A stretch of DNA of 64,000 nucleotides, taken from contig ML978123.1 of assembly GCA_010015805.1 (NCBI GenBank), forward strand, positions 620,001 to 684,000, in the 5' to 3' direction. This document shows, piece by piece, positions 22,174 to 33,690 of this stretch (position 1 is its first letter; every line of letters starts with the position of its first letter). Origin of the DNA: Rhizodiscina lignyota (Eukaryota > Ascomycota > Dothideomycetes > Aulographales > Rhizodiscinaceae). The translations under genes and the position numbers were made by a program. The notes under the pieces are model-generated. The model worked only from the letters and a program-made list of their open reading frames with translations, made no database searches and was not told the DNA's origin.

Positions 22174-23962
22174 TTTTGGTGTCAACCGTTGTTGTTTGTT
22201 GGTTGTTGTTGAAAAGAGGTGCAAGTTTATGTGTAGGAGGGAAAGGCGCAGCAGCCTTCTCATCCCTGCTCATCACCTGATAGCCACAGCCTTGAGTCAA
22301 CCAACACCGGTGACGGAGTGCGGAAGTCGACCCACAAAAGGTCAAATAAGGAAAAGCTATTTGTCCAACCACGGCCTGGAAGATCGTGGAAACACGAAAT
22401 AGTGGTTGAATGATGCGGTGTTGAAAGAAGCTTGGTTCCCCCAAGTTTGCCTATTTTGGCGAACCGCAGCGCTGATTGGTGCGGCTCTTCCCTCGCTAAC
22501 GTTGATTGGCTGGAGGGCGACAGAATGGTCGGCCGAAGCCGCTGGACAGTTATGAGTTATCCACTTCTGGAACTGATATATCATACAAGTTTTCAACGAT
22601 GCTGCCGGTATAATGTACATCTAAAGCTCAGCCTCCACGCGCAGACCAAAAGCCGAGAAAGCGGGCCCGGTCAAAGTAAATATAGATCTATCTGGGTACA
22701 CTACAAGTCCACCGCCTGCGAATAACCAAATAGAAACTCTACATCTACGTGCAGATTGGGAGCTCAGCGAATGCAGTGAGTTAGAGCAGTCGTTCACATA
22801 TAGTCTCGCTTGCCTCAAAGAGCAAGAATTGTCCGCCTTTAAGCGTTCAAGTACCCCATATCCGGTAGAAGCGCTACAGAAGCACTGATTCCCACAGTTG
22901 CCTGTGTTTCAATTCGCTGAAGTCAGGAGCATCAAACATTCGACCTCTCTACATGATTGAACATATATTCATTGAAAGAGAGGCGGCTATTGTTGCATAG
23001 TTGATGCCGCTCCGAGTATCAATATGACTATCATCGGAGGCCCCTGCACCGAAACAGCCACAGTGTCTAAAGGTCGAACATTACGACCTCAGCGTGACCA
23101 ACGCTAGTTCCAGGCGACGTGCAAAGCAGCCGTCAGACCTAAATTGGGAAGTAGACTTCCGTTCTCTCCATGGAGGAGAAGCATATCAGCGCATGACATA
23201 CTCCGGGTAGGTCTGTGAGTCCGAGCCCGTATCGGTGGTGCAATGTCGAATGCCTCCCGCCGAAGTTAGAAGTCCTGAGTTCCGCTTGCTACGCGGCGGC
23301 GGAGTATCGATTATATAGTGATATTCGACTTACGAGCGTAATGTCGATGGGGCATGGAGGACTAGTTCGATTAGAACAGAGGCCCTGTATGCTCAGAGCT
23401 TGAGGACGAGGCTAGTGTCCATTCGATTCCGATAGAAGTCTGGAAAACACACGCTCGAGGCATCGGCGAGCGTCGGTTCAATCAAGCCAGGAGCGTAGCA
23501 TCCGTGAAGTATACGAAGTGGGTACGTCTGCTCCGATTATTGCAGAAGACCCGAACGGTCTCACAGAACGCCGCCACGGACATCGATCAGGTTCGCAGTA
23601 CATCAAGGACTTGTCACTCAAACCGTTTCAAATTTCAATTGCCCCTTCTATTTACCTCCAAGCCGCCCCCGGCCCATCGCGCCCCCAAGAGCCTCCCAAA
23701 CACACCAAGCCTGGACGGGCAGCACCCGTCAACAGAGAAAAAGCGAACTATGTACAAAGAAGAGAAGTACTGCCCGGGACGGGCGACGAAAATGGAAAAT
23801 ACACATTAAAACTGGGGTGTCGTAGTCACATTGTGCCGCCCTCTGAGAAAGCGAGAAAAGTTTTTGAGCAAGAAAAAGGAAAGAAATTACAGACAAAGAC
23901 GCAGTCATTACGCCCCTCCCACCAAATCCCCCCAATATCTACGTCGAATTTCAACTACTTTC
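22174..23962. other. 1.8-kb intergenic region
   Basis: Upstream of the RBR gene and downstream of the surface-protein gene. Several frames of 60-150 codons occur on the plus strand but none has domain features, and they shift frame without splice logic. No repeat was recognised. Confidence 0.4.
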
Positions 23963-26164
23963 TCAATCAACTCCCTCGGTAAACCTACTTCCCCTGCTGC
24001 CATCGAAGCTCGGATGGCTTCTTCCTAGTGTTCCCCTGGGTGGGCTTGTCGGGCTTCCAGGCGGCGTGTCTCCCGAAGGAGGAGCGCCCGTGCCGTGACC
24101 GACTCCTGGAGCCGGTGTACTTCGTCCTGCGCCTCCTGCTGCTGCTGGGCCAAGCGGTGGCGGGGCGTGATGGACTGTTGGTGTGCGTGCAGGACTTGGC
24201 ATCAGTTGTTCGCGTTCTGATGCAGCCGTGCCAGTGCCCAGACGAAAAGACGCCGCTCCTGCTGCCGCCGCACCCGGGTAGATTTGACTGATGGTGTCCA
24301 TGCTGTATGCACTCGATGGGTAGCGCGGCCCGCTTGACGAAGGTGCCGTCGCCGTCATCGTTGGACCACTACTTGATGTTCCAGGTGGGACGGCCGTAGT
24401 AGTAGCACTGATGGTGCTGTCGCGGAACCAATCCCTCTTTTCCGTAGCGATGTCGTCGTCTGAGCTACTGGCGCCTTGGAATGGCCCTCCTGCCGCAGTA
24501 GACGGAGCTCCAATATCCCTCTCTTTGCCAAGGTCTTTCTCTTTAGCACCTTCAAGTTCGGAGCCAGCTGCATCGGCAGGTCCAGCGAGTGCAGCAGCTT
24601 CTCCGCTCATCAGAGGTACACCACCAGGACCAAGGGCGGGCGAGAACTCGCTTTCCATTTTCTGGCCGTACCCGACCCTTTGGAAACCCCTTTCCTGTTG
24701 CGGAGGCTCCGGCTCCGGATGTCTTGATAGGCGGCTGAAGAGACCCATTGCTGCTGCGGGAAAGAATGTGGTGCTGCGCTGCGTCATTGTGCTCGATGGC
24801 TGCGGAGGGTCGTTGAAAGGATCCTCCGGTCCAAGTGCGCCAGCGCTTCGTGCGGTTCCTCCAATGCCACCTGCACCCCTGCGCTTGTAGTATCGCAGGA
24901 AATACAAGAGAAGGAGGAGGATGAATGCGAAGCCAGCAACAGAGCCAACTACGCTGCCTGCGATCACACCAGCAGATGTTTGCTTCTGCTGAGGTGAACC
25001 GGCCACCGCAGTTCCATTGCCTGGAGCTGAAGATGATGTAGGAGCAGCAGATGGAGCAGGCGAGCCACCGGCACCTGGAATGATAGCAGGAGCGAGAGTG
25101 CTAGTCGAATTTGACGACGACGAGTGAGTGCTCGATGACGTACGCGATGAATGAGAGTGTTTCGATGTAGTTGTCGTATGGCTGTGGGTGTGTGAGCGAG
25201 TGGTAGTCCTGTGTGAGGATGAATGCCTCGATGAAGTGCTGGACAAAGTGCTGGATGAGGTTGAGTTGTGGCTCTCAGTGGCTGCAATGACTGACACTGA
25301 GCCAGAGCTGGACTTGCTAGTTGCTGAAGAAGAAGTAAGTAACTGGTGGGGGTGGGTGGGAGATCAGTGCATCTTACAGATTAGAGTCGTTGTCCCATTG
25401 TTGCTGATGGACAACGTAGGATAGAGCGGCGTCGAGGTGAGTTCAAGGCCAGTGCTTGTGACGAAGCCGAATCCAGATACTGTCGTCGGAGTCGTGCTCA
25501 ACGATCCTGAGGATGTCAAACTTAATGAACTGGAGGTCGATGATCCAGATGTTGTACTGGATGAGCTGGTCGAGTTGGATCCAGGTACAGCACTGGCAGA
25601 TGATGTGGAAAGTACAGACTGTGCAGCAGAATCAACCGGCCCTGAGGTGACTGCAGACTGAGCAGGTATACTTGGCGTAGAAATTGAAGTAGAGCTGGAA
25701 GTAATTGCTGGCGTTGGCGTGATGGTTGGAGTTTGTAATGATGTACTCGAGGTTATACTTGGCGTGCTTGTGAAAGGTGTTGTTGTTGGCAGTCCGATTG
25801 GCAATGTTGTGGTAAAGGTGGCGGTCGGGGTTCCATTGGAATCAACAGCCACAGAAACGACAGCAGTGCTAAGAAGCGTGACATCGGCCGTGACTTCAGT
25901 CGTGGCTTCGGTCTGCCTGCGATAATGCGGGTGTGGGGCTCTTGCTATGCCTGCCATGACTGGATCTTGCTGCAGAGCAAACAAACTCCGGCGCTCTTCA
26001 CTCTGCTCCTCCGCCTCCACCTCCCTCTCTTCGACAAGATCGTTGGGTTGAGCATCTCTAGGCTTGATATTCCTAGACTCACGGCGGCGAGAATCAAACT
26101 TCGAGCTTCGCTGTCGTTTGGGGCTATATTCCATTGCCGGGATCCCACGCAACCGCTTACACAT
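23963..26164 (-). CDS. Ser/Thr-rich single-pass membrane protein (Mid2-like architecture)
   Basis: Exons 26164..25378 and 25323..23963 give 715 residues; the 54-nt intron has GTAAGA and TTCAG ends in matching phase. The order is: a charged N-terminal part (about 1-75), a long Ser/Thr-rich stalk (about 95-375) likely to be O-mannosylated, a single membrane helix (GSVVGSVAGFAFILLLLLYF) with a basic stop-transfer signal (RYYKRR), and a Pro/Gly-rich cytosolic tail of nearly 300 residues. This order is that of fungal wall-integrity sensors such as Mid2/Wsc types. No signal peptide is visible behind the first ATG, so a missing 5' exon is possible; an in-frame stop lies about 85 nt upstream. Function as a surface sensor is inferred from architecture only. 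Confidence 0.7.
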
Positions 26165-29164
26165 CCCCCAGTCTCCGTGTTTTCGCTGGGCCGTGGCCAG
26201 ACGACTGGTGGTTTTGGGGTGAGGAGCGCTGCGCAGTATCTGTTGCTGTTACTTGAGGTTTGCTGACTATTGTGCGGTTCGGAGAATGAGCGTAATCAAG
26301 CACTTGGCGTGCGGTCGGGTTCAAATTAGGTCGTGTCGCGAGCGAACGAGGATTGCTGAATGAGCGGACGTCTTCTCTGAAGCGAAAGTGGTGGTGATCC
26401 AGTCGATGGAAAGGATTGTGGTGGCCGTCGGCACAGCTACGCTGCAGCTGGAATATACGAAAAATGAACGGACGCCAAACGACGCTGGATCGCTGGCAGG
26501 ATAGCTGAATGATAGCTGGCGGATCTGTGGACGCCGCAGCGGAGCGCGTTAGTGCTAACTCGAACGCGAAGTGGTGAAGGTGGAATTGGCAGCCGCGGCG
26601 CTGGAGTGCGCCGGCGGAGGAGCAGACGTCAACATCACGTACCTCTCTAAGACCACGAAAGCATCCGCCAGACCTTACTCCAAGTGGCCGGGAGGAAGGG
26701 ACGATTCAATTACACGCTCCACGAGCGTATTTCGTGCGTGGTGTGTGTTTGCGGCAGGGCAGAGCGGCGGCGAGCACGTCGTGCAACACCAGCGGGCCGT
26801 GGGTGATGTGAGCGAAGGGAAGGGGGAGGTGCTGCGATGCCTCCGTCCGTGTGCTGGAGCTGCGCGTCAATTGCAGACGCCCATACTGGAGTCGGCCGTC
26901 GCTTTTCACCTCGACTTCCTCTGGCCGGTCAACGACGTCGCGGCGGAGGTCGTTTGCATGCGCCTGAGATGCGCAGGCGGGCGTGCTTGGGGAGTGAAGA
27001 AGTGAGCAGAGTTGGCCTAAGGCCTTCGCGGTCGAGCAGGCCGGTGGATCAGCGCGCAGGGCTCCCCCAGCGCGCGCCCGCGGGATCGTGCGCTCGACTG
27101 GCTTGCTGAGGCTTGCTTAGCCCGTCTCTGGGGCCACACTGGCCTCCCCTCGCGCAGCCCACGAGCGCGCAGATGTGAAATGAAACGCCCGCCCAATCAC
27201 CGCCCGCGCCGCCAGGCCTGACACTCGAGCAGCGATCTCTGTTCAATACACCATGAATTCGCCGGCCAGCGAATGGCGAGGTGCCAGCGCGCGCGTTTGC
27301 GCAAGACAGCGTCGACGCTTCGAGAAGGCCGGGCGAAGGTTGGTGGGCGCACAATGCCCTCACGCCTTCCATTGACAGGCACTGATGCATCTTCTGCAGG
27401 AACGTCCGGGCAATTCTATCCGCCAAGCGCCATACACGGGAGAGAAGCAGCCTGCGGAAGACCTGCGGTAGTCTGCCTAAGGCCAGACGTGCTGTTGCAG
27501 CCCGCCCACGCCTCGTCGCCCACTGGTTCGGGGCATCCTTGCTGGCAAAAGAAAGCACTTGTGCGTGAGAAACGGGCCATCGTCACTAGTGACCGCGCAG
27601 CGGGCAGGGGAGCTTCTGTCGTATTCTCAGCGTCGCGACCTTCGTTCGGTACCGTTCACCGTTCTGCATGCATTGGACTGGCAGCTCAATTATTGACTGA
27701 CAGCCGGCCTCGACCATTCAGAAAAATTCTCGCGGACGAACGCATGTCAGTCGCCGTCGCTTCTGGCGGGAGCGCATGCAAGACGCTGAGCCTTGACTTG
27801 TCGCAGTACGAGACAGACGTGCCCGCTAAGACGTCGCAGGCCTCCATCAGTTCGCAGGGAGGAATTTTCTCCGGCCAAATCTTACGCGATGGAAGCTCTT
27901 GAACGTCTCCACATAATCTAATCTCACACGTCCAACGATCACAGATGCTGCCACGACGCCCAGGCTGGAGATAAGGCGCGTCCTTACATCTCATAAGAGT
28001 CAAGACGGCGTCTTGGACGTTCACGATGCAAATTCAAGAGCATGAAAGACTGCCTGAGGCCATCGGCCCCACTTCGCAGAATCTATAAGCATCGTCGGTA
28101 TTTCTGTGAATGAAAACCTCCGTTCTGCATGGTTGGCAAGCAAGAACGGCGCATGACGCACGCTTCATTGCTTTCTATTCTCATCTGGTGAGGATCAGTC
28201 GAGTGAAGTGCTCATCTCCTTCCTTAACTGTGACGCTGATTTGGAACACTCGCTGAGTGCGGAAATGTCTCTGAGACTCGCCCGCCTGGTTACACTGCGG
28301 CTCTTTTCAAATATACCTGAAACAGTCCATCAACGCAAGGCTGAAGACCAGCTCGCCTGCAATTGCCGGCCTAACGAACGGAAGAACTGGCGCTTTTTAT
28401 CCAACGGATGATTCAAATCCAGCTGCTTGTTCTGTCTGCACTGCATGCTGAAATGTGAGCAGACGGTACGAGCCCTCCGAAGTCCGCTGCTTACACCACC
28501 TTCCGCTGCTCTGGTTTGCGTTGTAACTTCCAAAAACGTGCGATGCAACTCTACCTATTCGATAGTTTAGCTTCCGATCGAGTCAGAACTAGTCTAGACT
28601 TCTCCGGCATGGTGCGAGCCGCTGGAAAGTCCAAATAGCCGAGATCCTTACCATGCGGCATGCCTGATATTGCGCAATGTCCGTCCCTTGTCGCCGTGAA
28701 TATGGCACATTTTATGAGAGAGCGGCTGGAAATAAGTTATAATAGACTCATTTGAGAACTGACTCGAACAACATGAAGATGTGGTCAATCTAAGGAAATT
28801 TACCGGCACACGGTACATAAGTTAGTGTTGTTCAGCAATTTCGCTTGGGAGCTTTTTGAGATGATATTGGCTTTGAATATCTATTGTAGTTTACCACCGA
28901 ACTCATTTCCTTCCACGTGAGAGAAATTACTGCTCGTTACATTTCGAATAACAGTCCGTCGGAAGGAAGATATGTGCCGCACTGGATGACAAATTATTGG
29001 AGATTTTGGTGACAGCCTATAACTGTACTAAAAGTAACCAATTTTAACAATAGCCCGAGATCGATGAAGTATCTCATATCAATCCTGATGCCCAGCTTCC
29101 GAAATTTGAAGGCTAGAAAGCATTGACAGGTCTGTCCAGTCGCGCATTCCTCCGCGTCTCGTCG
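26165..29164. other. 3-kb gene-poor region
   Basis: The first 1.8 kb is GC-rich and has several overlapping open frames, the longest being 27273..27902 on the plus strand (209 codons); none shows a domain, a codon pattern like neighbouring genes, or splice logic. The last 0.6 kb is AT-rich. It is most likely the extended 5' flank of the surface-protein gene plus the 3' flank of the HET gene. Confidence 0.45.
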
Positions 29165-31629
29165 TTAAAAAATGCGAACTGTTCTCCTCTCCATCCAGTA
29201 CGACGGTTCTTCTTCTTCCAGAGACCAGGTTCCACAAATACCCACGCGCTCAAAATAGTCTTGGTGCCTTTGAACAATAAGAAAAAAAATATCCGTACCA
29301 ATTGATCTTTTCTTCGCGACCAGAAGGAGCTGGAGATCTCCCTGTTCAATCATATGCCACAATGCTGTCCGATCTTGCGGGCCGCGGGATAGATAGCAGT
29401 CGGCAGAAGCGACCCAATCCTCTGCTGGATGAACCACATTGACGTCTAAGAGCAAACCTCTGGGGTATCTGGTACTGTCTGATGGATATGTTTTCGGCTG
29501 GCTTATGATTCGGTGAACATCTTCCAGTTGCATCGGCGAATGTGATTCGAATATAAAACGTATATCGTAGGCTAGGCATTCGACTCTTTTGACTTCCCTG
29601 AGTTCTACTTCGCCATCCCAACCTGCCCAGGACCACGACGGAAACGAGGCTTTGTCAGACTTAGAAATCTCTGAGCTCCTTCGATATTGTCTTATTTCTT
29701 TGGGAGTTCCAATAGGCCTTGGTTCACGTTCGTTCTCCCAGTGATACCATAGTAGTCCGTTGATTATTTCAAGACCATCGTCATCCGACTCACCCTGATA
29801 ATACGGAACGCCCCAAAGCTCGTATATCGGCACCGATTTGTGTCTCTTAAAGTCTCTCATGATGCCAGCAAAAGCATTCAATCTATCCTCAAAAAATGAG
29901 AGTTCTTTCTTAGAGTACTCAGCCAGCAGTCGGCTGAAGTTGTCCAGTTTCCTCCCAGTACCCACAATTGGTGGATATTCTGAAGGTGAATGGGGGGCGG
30001 AATAATCATGGCTCTGCATTACTTCGTATGACGATAATATCCCCTCCATGAGCTTTGATTCAACAGCGCTCTGGCCCTTTCCGTGAATGAGGTCCATATC
30101 GCATTCCAAACTTTCGGAGCAGCTCAAAGTATTGCACTCGAAATACACGTCACTCTTCGCGAACACCAGCCGTCGCCGTGAAAAGAGTGCTTCTTGGAAA
30201 GTCCACCCCCTTCTGGCCCAAGGAGAATTTGGCATTGTGTTAGCCAAATGCATGGAGGAGACAATGCTGAAGTTCCCACACGTCACAACCGGTTGGCGTG
30301 TCCTTAAGGTACCGTTAACGCCAGGGAGTCCACTGTGGCAATCGTCTCCGTCTAAAGCAACGATTGTGAGCTCTGCGGCTTGGTATATGCTATCCATTTG
30401 GCTTATTTGGTTGTGTCTCTCTTCGATGTTATTTTGATCGATGCAGTACTTATCGACCTGTTACCACATAGCGAGTATTAGCGAGCTCTCAAACTAGGGA
30501 TTTGTTCGAATATGCTCACCCAAAGATACCGATATCCTAATGACAATGTAGCAACTACTGCATCTTGAATCGTTCTTGGAGGTCTTTCAAAGCGGAAGAC
30601 ATCCCGATTTTGTTCTGTTTGAATTTCGGGGTCATTACTATCTTGTTTACCCCAAACGTAACTAAGAGCCACGTAGGATGCCATTTCAGGGGCAGCTACA
30701 ATAGAGCGCGAGTCGCAATCGATTAGTTTCAGACTGGGTAATGGACGTTCATTAGTCTTGCACGGCGTATGAATTGAGATACATCCGTTCAACCAAGATT
30801 TGAGTTGGAGGAAATCGACCTGCTCCCCAATAATCCGGGGGTTGAAGAGCTTTCGATCTATGCGGTCGTTCTTTACGAGGAACAAGCACCCAGCCTCTCT
30901 ATATTGAGCTCTGAAGTAGAAAGGGTCGATAGACCGTGGAGTAACCCCCAAGCAGATCCTATCGTTTTGGAGATCCTCTGCTGCGTTCATGAGGCGTTCT
31001 GGGTAAATGAACGCCCGAAGTCCGTAGTTTTGATCGTGGTCTTGGACCTCCACAGTACGTGAGAGATGCAGCATATCACAAAGAGGACACCCATTCAATG
31101 ATGCACTGTTGCAGCGGGTGCCGAGTTCAGCGACCATAATTCCGGCTGTGGGTATGGATTCCACTCGAATGTGATTAGCATCCATATTGAGGGCCCGTTG
31201 AAAGTTGATTCGCCGACACTGCTCGCAGATGTTTTGGTCCCAGAGCATCTGTCCCTCGTCCACTGTCAGGCTTGACGTTGTGTTATCAATACTGTCGCCT
31301 TGGGCCGCCGTCGTCATGGTGCCTATCGGTTTTGTCATTCTGTCTGCAGCAGTAGCTGGTGCGACGAAGCCGTCTCCGCTAGCTTCCAGGCCTGAAAGTG
31401 GTGATGCATCTACTGATGACCCCTGAGACTCGTCTTGCTGCGCGGTGACGACCAAGGGCAATGTGTAGACAAGGCTGAGGTGGTAGTGGAGGTACCTACG
31501 TTTGCAGAGAGTCTGCGCTATTCCTGTTTTGGATGAGAGAAGGCCTAAAGGAATTCTTAGGTTAGAAGTGTTTCCTTCGACTTTTATTTCATTATTAGGT
31601 ATTCCATCTGAATATATTTGCTTCCTCAT
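29165..31629 (-). CDS. HET-domain protein (heterokaryon incompatibility family)
   Basis: Exons 31629..30520 and 30457..29165 give 800 residues; the 62-nt intron splits LW/VDKYCIDQ in phase 0. The HET domain runs from about 319 to 480: block 1 is YVALSYVWGKQD, block 2 is LGYRYLWVDKYCIDQNN and block 3 is PWARRGWTFQEALFSRR. All three canonical blocks are intact. HET proteins trigger cell death when incompatible hyphae fuse, and some have TIR-like folds. A Cys motif precedes the domain (CEQCRRINFQRAL, with CPLCDML later), as is usual for this group. The first 60 residues include a hydrophobic patch (LSLVYTLPLVV) unusual for the family; the true start may be internal, for example at Met98. The C-terminal 300 residues are not assigned. 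Confidence 0.85.
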
Positions 31630-31777
31630 ACATCCTCCTACCTTATCACTCTCAATGATGCACCAATAACCAATTATGATAAGTTTCAGAGGCTGTATGT
31701 CTCCAACCGCAATGACTTAAAGCATTTCATGGGATAACATCAACTCGTTCTTGCTTCAGTATGTATCCGTTAATCAT

Positions 31778-33175
31778 CTATAGCCGACTTGAAACGTTTG
31801 CCAGTTCGGAAATCGCGCTTGCATTCGTATCGCGTAACGGCATGGTCCCCGGAGTCGACCTGAACGCCTCTTCCATGATCGCAAGACCAGCCTCCAATTC
31901 TGTCTCTGTTAGAGTGATCGGCGGCGCAATTCTGAAGACTCCACCAAAGCTCGCTATTGTTGCCAGCTGTGCCCACAGACCCAACTCAGTCATCTTCTTC
32001 GCGATTGCATTACCCAGCTCCGGTGCGCCGGCTTTAGTCTCCCGGTCTGCCACGATTTCCAGGCCAGCCATGAGACCTCGACCACGCACATCTCCGATGC
32101 AGCCGTATCGCGAGTATAGTTTACGCAATCCGGACTGAAGCTTTTCACCAAGGCCCCGCGAGCGTTCAACGAGCTCGTCTCTGACAACAACCTCAAGCAC
32201 CTTGTCGCCAACGGCAGCAGGCAGCGGGTCGTTGACGTGTGTGGTGTAGAAGAGGAAGTTGTTCTCCTTTGCGAATTCAGCAATCTTGTTGCTTGTCACG
32301 ACCGCGCTCAGCGGTAGCCCATTTCCCAAAGTCTTGCTGAGCGTCAGAATGTCCGGGACTACGCCTTCGTCTTCCGCATGATGCTGGAAGGCGAACATAT
32401 CGCCAGCCCTGCCAATACCGGTTTGTGCTTCATCAATGATCATGAGCATCCCTCTCCGCTCGCAATGTTGTTTTAACGCCTTGAGGTATCCAGGCGGCAA
32501 CTCTAGCATCCCTCCACTGCTCAGTATCGGCTCAAGGATAACCGCCGCAAACGATCCGCAAGATTGCCGATCTAATAGATCGAACCCATAGTCCAGTTCC
32601 GTTTGCCAGTCGTAAGATCCGTCTGCGTGCCGGAAAATGGAACGATATGCGTTCGGAGAAGGAAGCGCCAGATTCCCTACTGCATTCGGCCCATAACCAG
32701 CTCTTCCTGCATGGTACTGTGCACCAATTGCGCCGCTCGTCATGCCATGCCAACTCGCCGCGAGTCCCACAATTTCAAACTTTCCGGTGAAGAACTTGGC
32801 CAGCCGAATGGCAGCTTCGTTACTCTCTCCGCCAGTGCTCAAGAAGACGGCTTTGTCGAGGCCTGGTGGTGTCAGACTCGTCAGTCGCTTCGCGAGTGAG
32901 ATGACTGGCGGACTGATCATGCCACTGAAGAGATGATCAAGGCTCTGGGCATGGTCGTTTATTACCTGAACGATTTCAGGATGACCGTGTCCGATAAGAC
33001 AAGACATTTGTCCCGAAGTCCAGTCTAACATGCGGTGACCAGATGCGGTGTAAATGTATATCCCCTTTGCATGTGTGATTATTTCAGGATGAAATGATGT
33101 TCCATAATGTAGTAACGAAGCTTCTGCATCTTTTCGGAGTTGCTCTTCGTTGATGTGAGAATAGCGTGGAGACAT
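31778..33175 (-). CDS. Class III PLP-dependent aminotransferase, 2,2-dialkylglycine decarboxylase-like
   Basis: A single-exon gene for 465 residues, typical length for class III aminotransferases. The cofactor-binding features are STGGESNEAA at 113-122, the ring-stacking and base-binding region IIDEAQTGIG at 246-255 with Asp248, and the Schiff-base Lys281 in LTLSKTLGNGLPLS. The sequence around this Lys and the N-terminal half (WTSGQMSCLIGHGHPEI) look closest to 2,2-dialkylglycine decarboxylase, which decarboxylates and transaminates amino acids such as alpha-aminoisobutyrate. Discrimination from related omega-aminotransferases needs a tree. The lack of introns contrasts with most genes here and could reflect bacterial ancestry, though intronless fungal genes are common. 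Confidence 0.85.
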   Translation of the reverse strand: MSPRYSHINEEQLRKDAEASLLHYGTSFHPEIITHAKGIYIYTASGHRMLDWTSGQMSCLIGHGHPEIVQVINDHAQSLDHLFSGMISPPVISLAKRLTSLTPPGLDKAVFLSTGGESNEAAIRLAKFFTGKFEIVGLAASWHGMTSGAIGAQYHAGRAGYGPNAVGNLALPSPNAYRSIFRHADGSYDWQTELDYGFDLLDRQSCGSFAAVILEPILSSGGMLELPPGYLKALKQHCERRGMLMIIDEAQTGIGRAGDMFAFQHHAEDEGVVPDILTLSKTLGNGLPLSAVVTSNKIAEFAKENNFLFYTTHVNDPLPAAVGDKVLEVVVRDELVERSRGLGEKLQSGLRKLYSRYGCIGDVRGRGLMAGLEIVADRETKAGAPELGNAIAKKMTELGLWAQLATIASFGGVFRIAPPITLTETELEAGLAIMEEAFRSTPGTMPLRDTNASAISELANVSSRL

Positions 33176-33690
33176 TGAAATAGAAGAGATGCGACGATAA
33201 CTGATGAATTACGAAAGGGGATCTATGAAATGCAGGTAAATAGGCCTTTTAACCTTAGACACAACTTATCTATATATTGCAAATGTTAAAACCTATTTTC
33301 ATGGGCCAGTTTTAGCGCTCGGTCGTCGGAAGCTTTAACGTTGCTAGGAAAGTATCTCCAGGCGGAATGGTTGCAGCCCATATGGGCCAAGGCAATCTTT
33401 GTCATATGTACTCCGTACGGAGTAACGTCACCGCAATTGAATCAATCGTGGACATTCTTTCGGTAGCTCCAGCTTTATCTCCATGCCTCTTGCAGGATGG
33501 CTACTTCACTTGTGTCCAGGCCGCAAGGGGATAATGCAATAGAATGTGTCGAAATAAAGGCGTTACTGCACCAGGTCCGCTCGCTATCATCACGGTGTGA
33601 CTACATTGGCAAGACCACATGGAATTATTCATAATTATCTCTTCCGAGTCAATCCCTTCAATAGATACTTGCAATGAACGCACTATCTCG
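33176..33690. other. Intergenic with a 16-bp perfect palindrome
   Basis: Upstream of the PLP-enzyme gene and downstream of the glycosidase. AT-rich near the gene start. It contains the palindrome at 33409. Confidence 0.5.
33409..33424. repeat. 16-bp perfect palindrome TACTCCGTACGGAGTA
   Basis: Two head-to-head copies of the 9-mer TACTCCGTA sharing the central TA. It lies 234 nt upstream of the PLP-enzyme ATG. Single copies of the same 9-mer occur at other intergenic places in this window. Confidence 0.7.

Noticed and set aside
24411-24890. 159-codon plus-strand frame
   Set aside because: Antisense shadow of the Pro/Gly-rich tail of the surface protein.
27273-27902. A 209-codon plus-strand open frame in the gene-poor region
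   Set aside because: GC-rich chance frame: no domain, no start context, Arg/Ser-rich composition as expected of noise, and overlapping frames on the other strand are nearly as long.
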